Origin: Bacillota bacterium
Lineage (GTDB): Bacteria > Eremiobacterota > SpSt-956 > JAKJGF01
Reading direction: 5' to 3'
Length of the DNA stretch: 15,148 bases
Assembly (NCBI GenBank): GCA_029555925.1
Contig: JAKPQU010000353.1
Coordinates: 1 to 15,148, forward strand
Below are positions 12,965 to 15,148 of the stretch, one piece after another. The notes under the pieces were generated by a model. That model was not told the origin of the DNA. It was given only the letters and a program-made list of their open reading frames with translations, and did no database searches. How positions within the stretch are numbered: the first letter of the stretch is position 1; each line of letters opens with the position of its first letter. Made by a program: the position numbers and the translations under genes.

Positions 12965-15148
12965 TATTTTCTTGTTTTCAACATACTTATCCCTGCCCAG
13001 ACGGGAGTAAAGGTCCACAGAGAACCGAATATGTCTTTTAATTCCTGCTGAACAGCTTCATCTTTTATATTCCTTTTCAATGAATAGAGAAATTTACCCA
13101 TAAGAGGTATGGATAAATTCCTGTCTTTTTTATAAAGGTGTAAAGTGTTATATATAAATGTCCTGGTTATTTTATTATCTTCCAGATAAGTGAGAAGTTT
13201 TTCCGCAAAACTGTAAACTTCATTTATTCTATACCATGAAACATTACAGGTAAAAATATTAAGGCTGTTTTTACCTGTCTCTTTTTTTGCATCCTCAAGA
13301 GCATCTGCGGCATGTTCTGCAGCTCTTTTTATAGGATATTTCCCTTTACAGAGATATATCCCGCCCGATGCATGAAGTTCCGGGTTTTTACCCGTATAGC
13401 AATAAAACTCATCATTGATCCTTTTTGCCGCATCTAAAATCTCATTCCATGCCCCTGTAATAAAGAGATCATCCCCTCCTGAATAGGTAATATAGAGATT
13501 TTCAAAATCTTCACAGATTTTATTCAAATAGCCGGAAAAGAACATATCCAGTGAAAAACTCATAGAAGCTATTCTGGATATGGATTTCCTGGGCTGAGAT
13601 ACATCATCCGGCCTGTCTTCGCCGAGACCGAGAGTAAAGAGCATACCGAGATTATCCACATCCATTCTGAGAACTCCCAGGAAATTTGCTCCTTCCGAAG
13701 ATTCTGACAGTTCATCAAAGGTTTTAATGGTATCGTATTCTGTCAGGGGGACATGATTGCCTGTAAAGATAAAACCTGCCCTGTGAACATTGTCCGGTTT
13801 TTCAAGAAAATCCGTATTGTTTATAGAATATCGTGTTACAAGTTTACCTTCAGGTTTAAAATCCCAGTAACTGTAGAAATCTTCAAATTTTATAATAGAA
13901 TTAACAGGCTCAGTGGAATTAATCTTATAAATATATTTATATTTTGGAAGTTTTTCACCCAGTTCTTTATGATCTTCACAGAGAGAACATATATCTGATA
14001 TTTCCTCATAATCATTCCCGCATATCGGGCATACCTGTTTTTTTAACGGAAAAATTAAATCTTCTTCTGTAATCTGCCTGAAAAATTTCTCTTTCTTTTT
14101 CCTGTCCAGAACTTTTCCCATTTCCTTCAGGACAGAGGAAAAATCTTTCAGTTTATCTGAGGAAAATTTTACACTTCCCAGTATAAAACTCAGATCGCCC
14201 TGGTAATTCTTAAACAGAAAATCATTTATTTTATCTTCTATTTCTTCTATGTTCCTTTTATTCTCTTCCGTAGAAGGTGCCAGTATGGCAAAATGTCCTC
14301 CTCCGCTCCAGAGTTTATTTACGACAGTAATATGTAATGCATTAAGGCAGTAATCTCCAAAAGTTTCATTCATGAGAGACAGATAAAAAGATCTTCCTCT
14401 CAGTCTTTTTGCCGTATCTTTCATACCGTCCTGCGGGGAATTTATCTGATAGATAAAATCCTGAATGCCAGAAATATCACCTTCTAAAAGAATAAATTCT
14501 TCTTTTCCTTCCGTATCATAAAGACATGTGGCGATGGCTGCAGTTGTTTTTAGATGATGAAAAAGAGGTATGTCGGGGATACTCACATAGACTGCTCCCG
14601 GAATAGACCAGGTATATTTCTCCATTATATAATATAAAGTAAAGAAATAATCGCTGAAATTATCCTTTTTTATAATTTTCTCTATATCTTCCGTAAATTT
14701 ATTCCAGAGATTATTATAACTGCTGCTGTCTATAATATTTTTACCGGTCTCCACAGGAAATATTTTATCTTTTTCCAGAGAGAGTTTTTGAAGTTTATGG
14801 GAATATTTACTTCCTTTCCCTCTGTCTTTAATAGATATGTTCTCAAGTAAACAGTAAAGAGGTGTTGTGTAAGGATCTCCTTTTTCTTCCGCTTTTGTCC
14901 TGTCCATACCTGCAGACAGGCAGTCTGCACGGTGTACATATGTTTCCAGAACCTTCATCGGCTTATGGTGTTTTAAAATACAGTTAATTAAATTATCATC
15001 TCTGAAGACCGGAGGAATATATTCCTCTACAAAGGAAGCCCCCCATTTCCCATGAGCACCTCCGTATCCGTAAATATCTTCTTCAATATCGTTATATTTT
15101 AAAGGATTCTGTCTCGTTCTCTGATAAAATTTCCCGATATCATGGAGA
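12964..15148 (-). CDS. csm1: Csm1 (Cas10 of type III-A), HD and GGDD present, 5' end outside window
   Basis: The frame is open from the right edge to TAA 12966-12964, at least 728 codons, so the true start lies outside. ATG 14958 is an internal methionine. Upstream codons read LHDIGKFYQR (15147-15118), the HD nuclease motif, then GAHGKWGASFVEEYIPP and ILKHHKP, all of the Cas10 HD domain. The first palm follows (GDISGIQDFIYQI, LWSGGGHFAIL). A zinc region has CPIC (14031-14020) and CSLC (13989-13978). The second palm has RMDVDNLGMLF and the cyclase motif GGDD at 13479-13468. Both activities, ssDNA cleavage by HD and cyclic oligoadenylate synthesis by GGDD, therefore look possible. It is the first visible gene of the csm operon. 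Confidence 0.96.
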   Translation of the reverse strand, partial: LHDIGKFYQRTRQNPLKYNDIEEDIYGYGGAHGKWGASFVEEYIPPVFRDDNLINCILKHHKPMKVLETYVHRADCLSAGMDRTKAEEKGDPYTTPLYCLLENISIKDRGKGSKYSHKLQKLSLEKDKIFPVETGKNIIDSSSYNNLWNKFTEDIEKIIKKDNFSDYFFTLYYIMEKYTWSIPGAVYVSIPDIPLFHHLKTTAAIATCLYDTEGKEEFILLEGDISGIQDFIYQINSPQDGMKDTAKRLRGRSFYLSLMNETFGDYCLNALHITVVNKLWSGGGHFAILAPSTEENKRNIEEIEDKINDFLFKNYQGDLSFILGSVKFSSDKLKDFSSVLKEMGKVLDRKKKEKFFRQITEEDLIFPLKKQVCPICGNDYEEISDICSLCEDHKELGEKLPKYKYIYKINSTEPVNSIIKFEDFYSYWDFKPEGKLVTRYSINNTDFLEKPDNVHRAGFIFTGNHVPLTEYDTIKTFDELSESSEGANFLGVLRMDVDNLGMLFTLGLGEDRPDDVSQPRKSISRIASMSFSLDMFFSGYLNKICEDFENLYITYSGGDDLFITGAWNEILDAAKRINDEFYCYTGKNPELHASGGIYLCKGKYPIKRAAEHAADALEDAKKETGKNSLNIFTCNVSWYRINEVYSFAEKLLTYLEDNKITRTFIYNTLHLYKKDRNLSIPLMGKFLYSLKRNIKDEAVQQELKDIFGSLWTFTPVWAGISMLKTRK

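Noticed and set aside
12752..13051. Plus-strand open frames opposite csm1 and csm2 (and similar ones opposite cmr1, cmr3 and the Csx1-type gene)
   Set aside because: They are antisense to genes with clear family motifs, have no convincing ribosome binding sites and encode Phe/Ser/Ile-rich sequence typical of reversed AT-rich codons.
12964..14958. Csm1 as a complete 664-residue HD-less protein starting at ATG 14958
   Set aside because: The same frame stays open to the window edge and encodes HDIGKF, AHGKWGASF and other HD-domain sequence, so ATG 14958 is internal.

Overview
This window carries most of two type III CRISPR-Cas effector systems, encoded on the same (minus) strand of an AT-rich bacterial genome. 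The strong AGGAGG-type ribosome binding sites, short gaps and ATGA overlaps are bacterial. I cannot name the lineage from this sequence. There is no CRISPR array, cas6, cas1/cas2, rRNA or tRNA in the window.

Layout, read in the direction of transcription (right to left). From the right edge to 9387 is a type III-A (Csm) operon: csm1/cas10 (cut by the right edge inside its HD domain), csm2, csm3, csm4, csm5. Directly behind csm5, 23 nt on, is a gene for an exported protein of unknown role, then a Uma2-family nuclease gene with its own possible promoter. A convergent gene on the plus strand (7336-7881) encodes a second exported protein of unknown function and contains a run of ten Gs. The divergent intergenic region 7072-7335 holds two operator-like dyads.

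Left of that is a second minus-strand run: csx20 (putative ring nuclease), a decayed 5' remnant of a DUF1016/YhcG nuclease gene, a Csx1-type CARF-HEPN RNase gene, cmr1, cmr2 (Cas10), cmr3, and a CARF-domain gene of the APE2256/TIGR02619 type that is cut by the left edge. cmr4, cmr5 and cmr6 are not in the window. They may lie beyond the CARF gene.

How the parts may work together. Both Cas10 proteins keep the GGDD cyclase motif, so both complexes could make cyclic oligoadenylate when they bind target RNA. The Csm-type Cas10 also keeps an HD nuclease motif, while the Cmr2 protein starts directly at its palm domain and has no HD domain. Csm3 keeps its catalytic Asp. No csm6 follows csm5. The two CARF proteins and Csx20, all on the Cmr side, could therefore form one signalling set of effectors and an off-switch shared by both complexes. 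That sharing is inference. The gene identities rest on clear family motifs.
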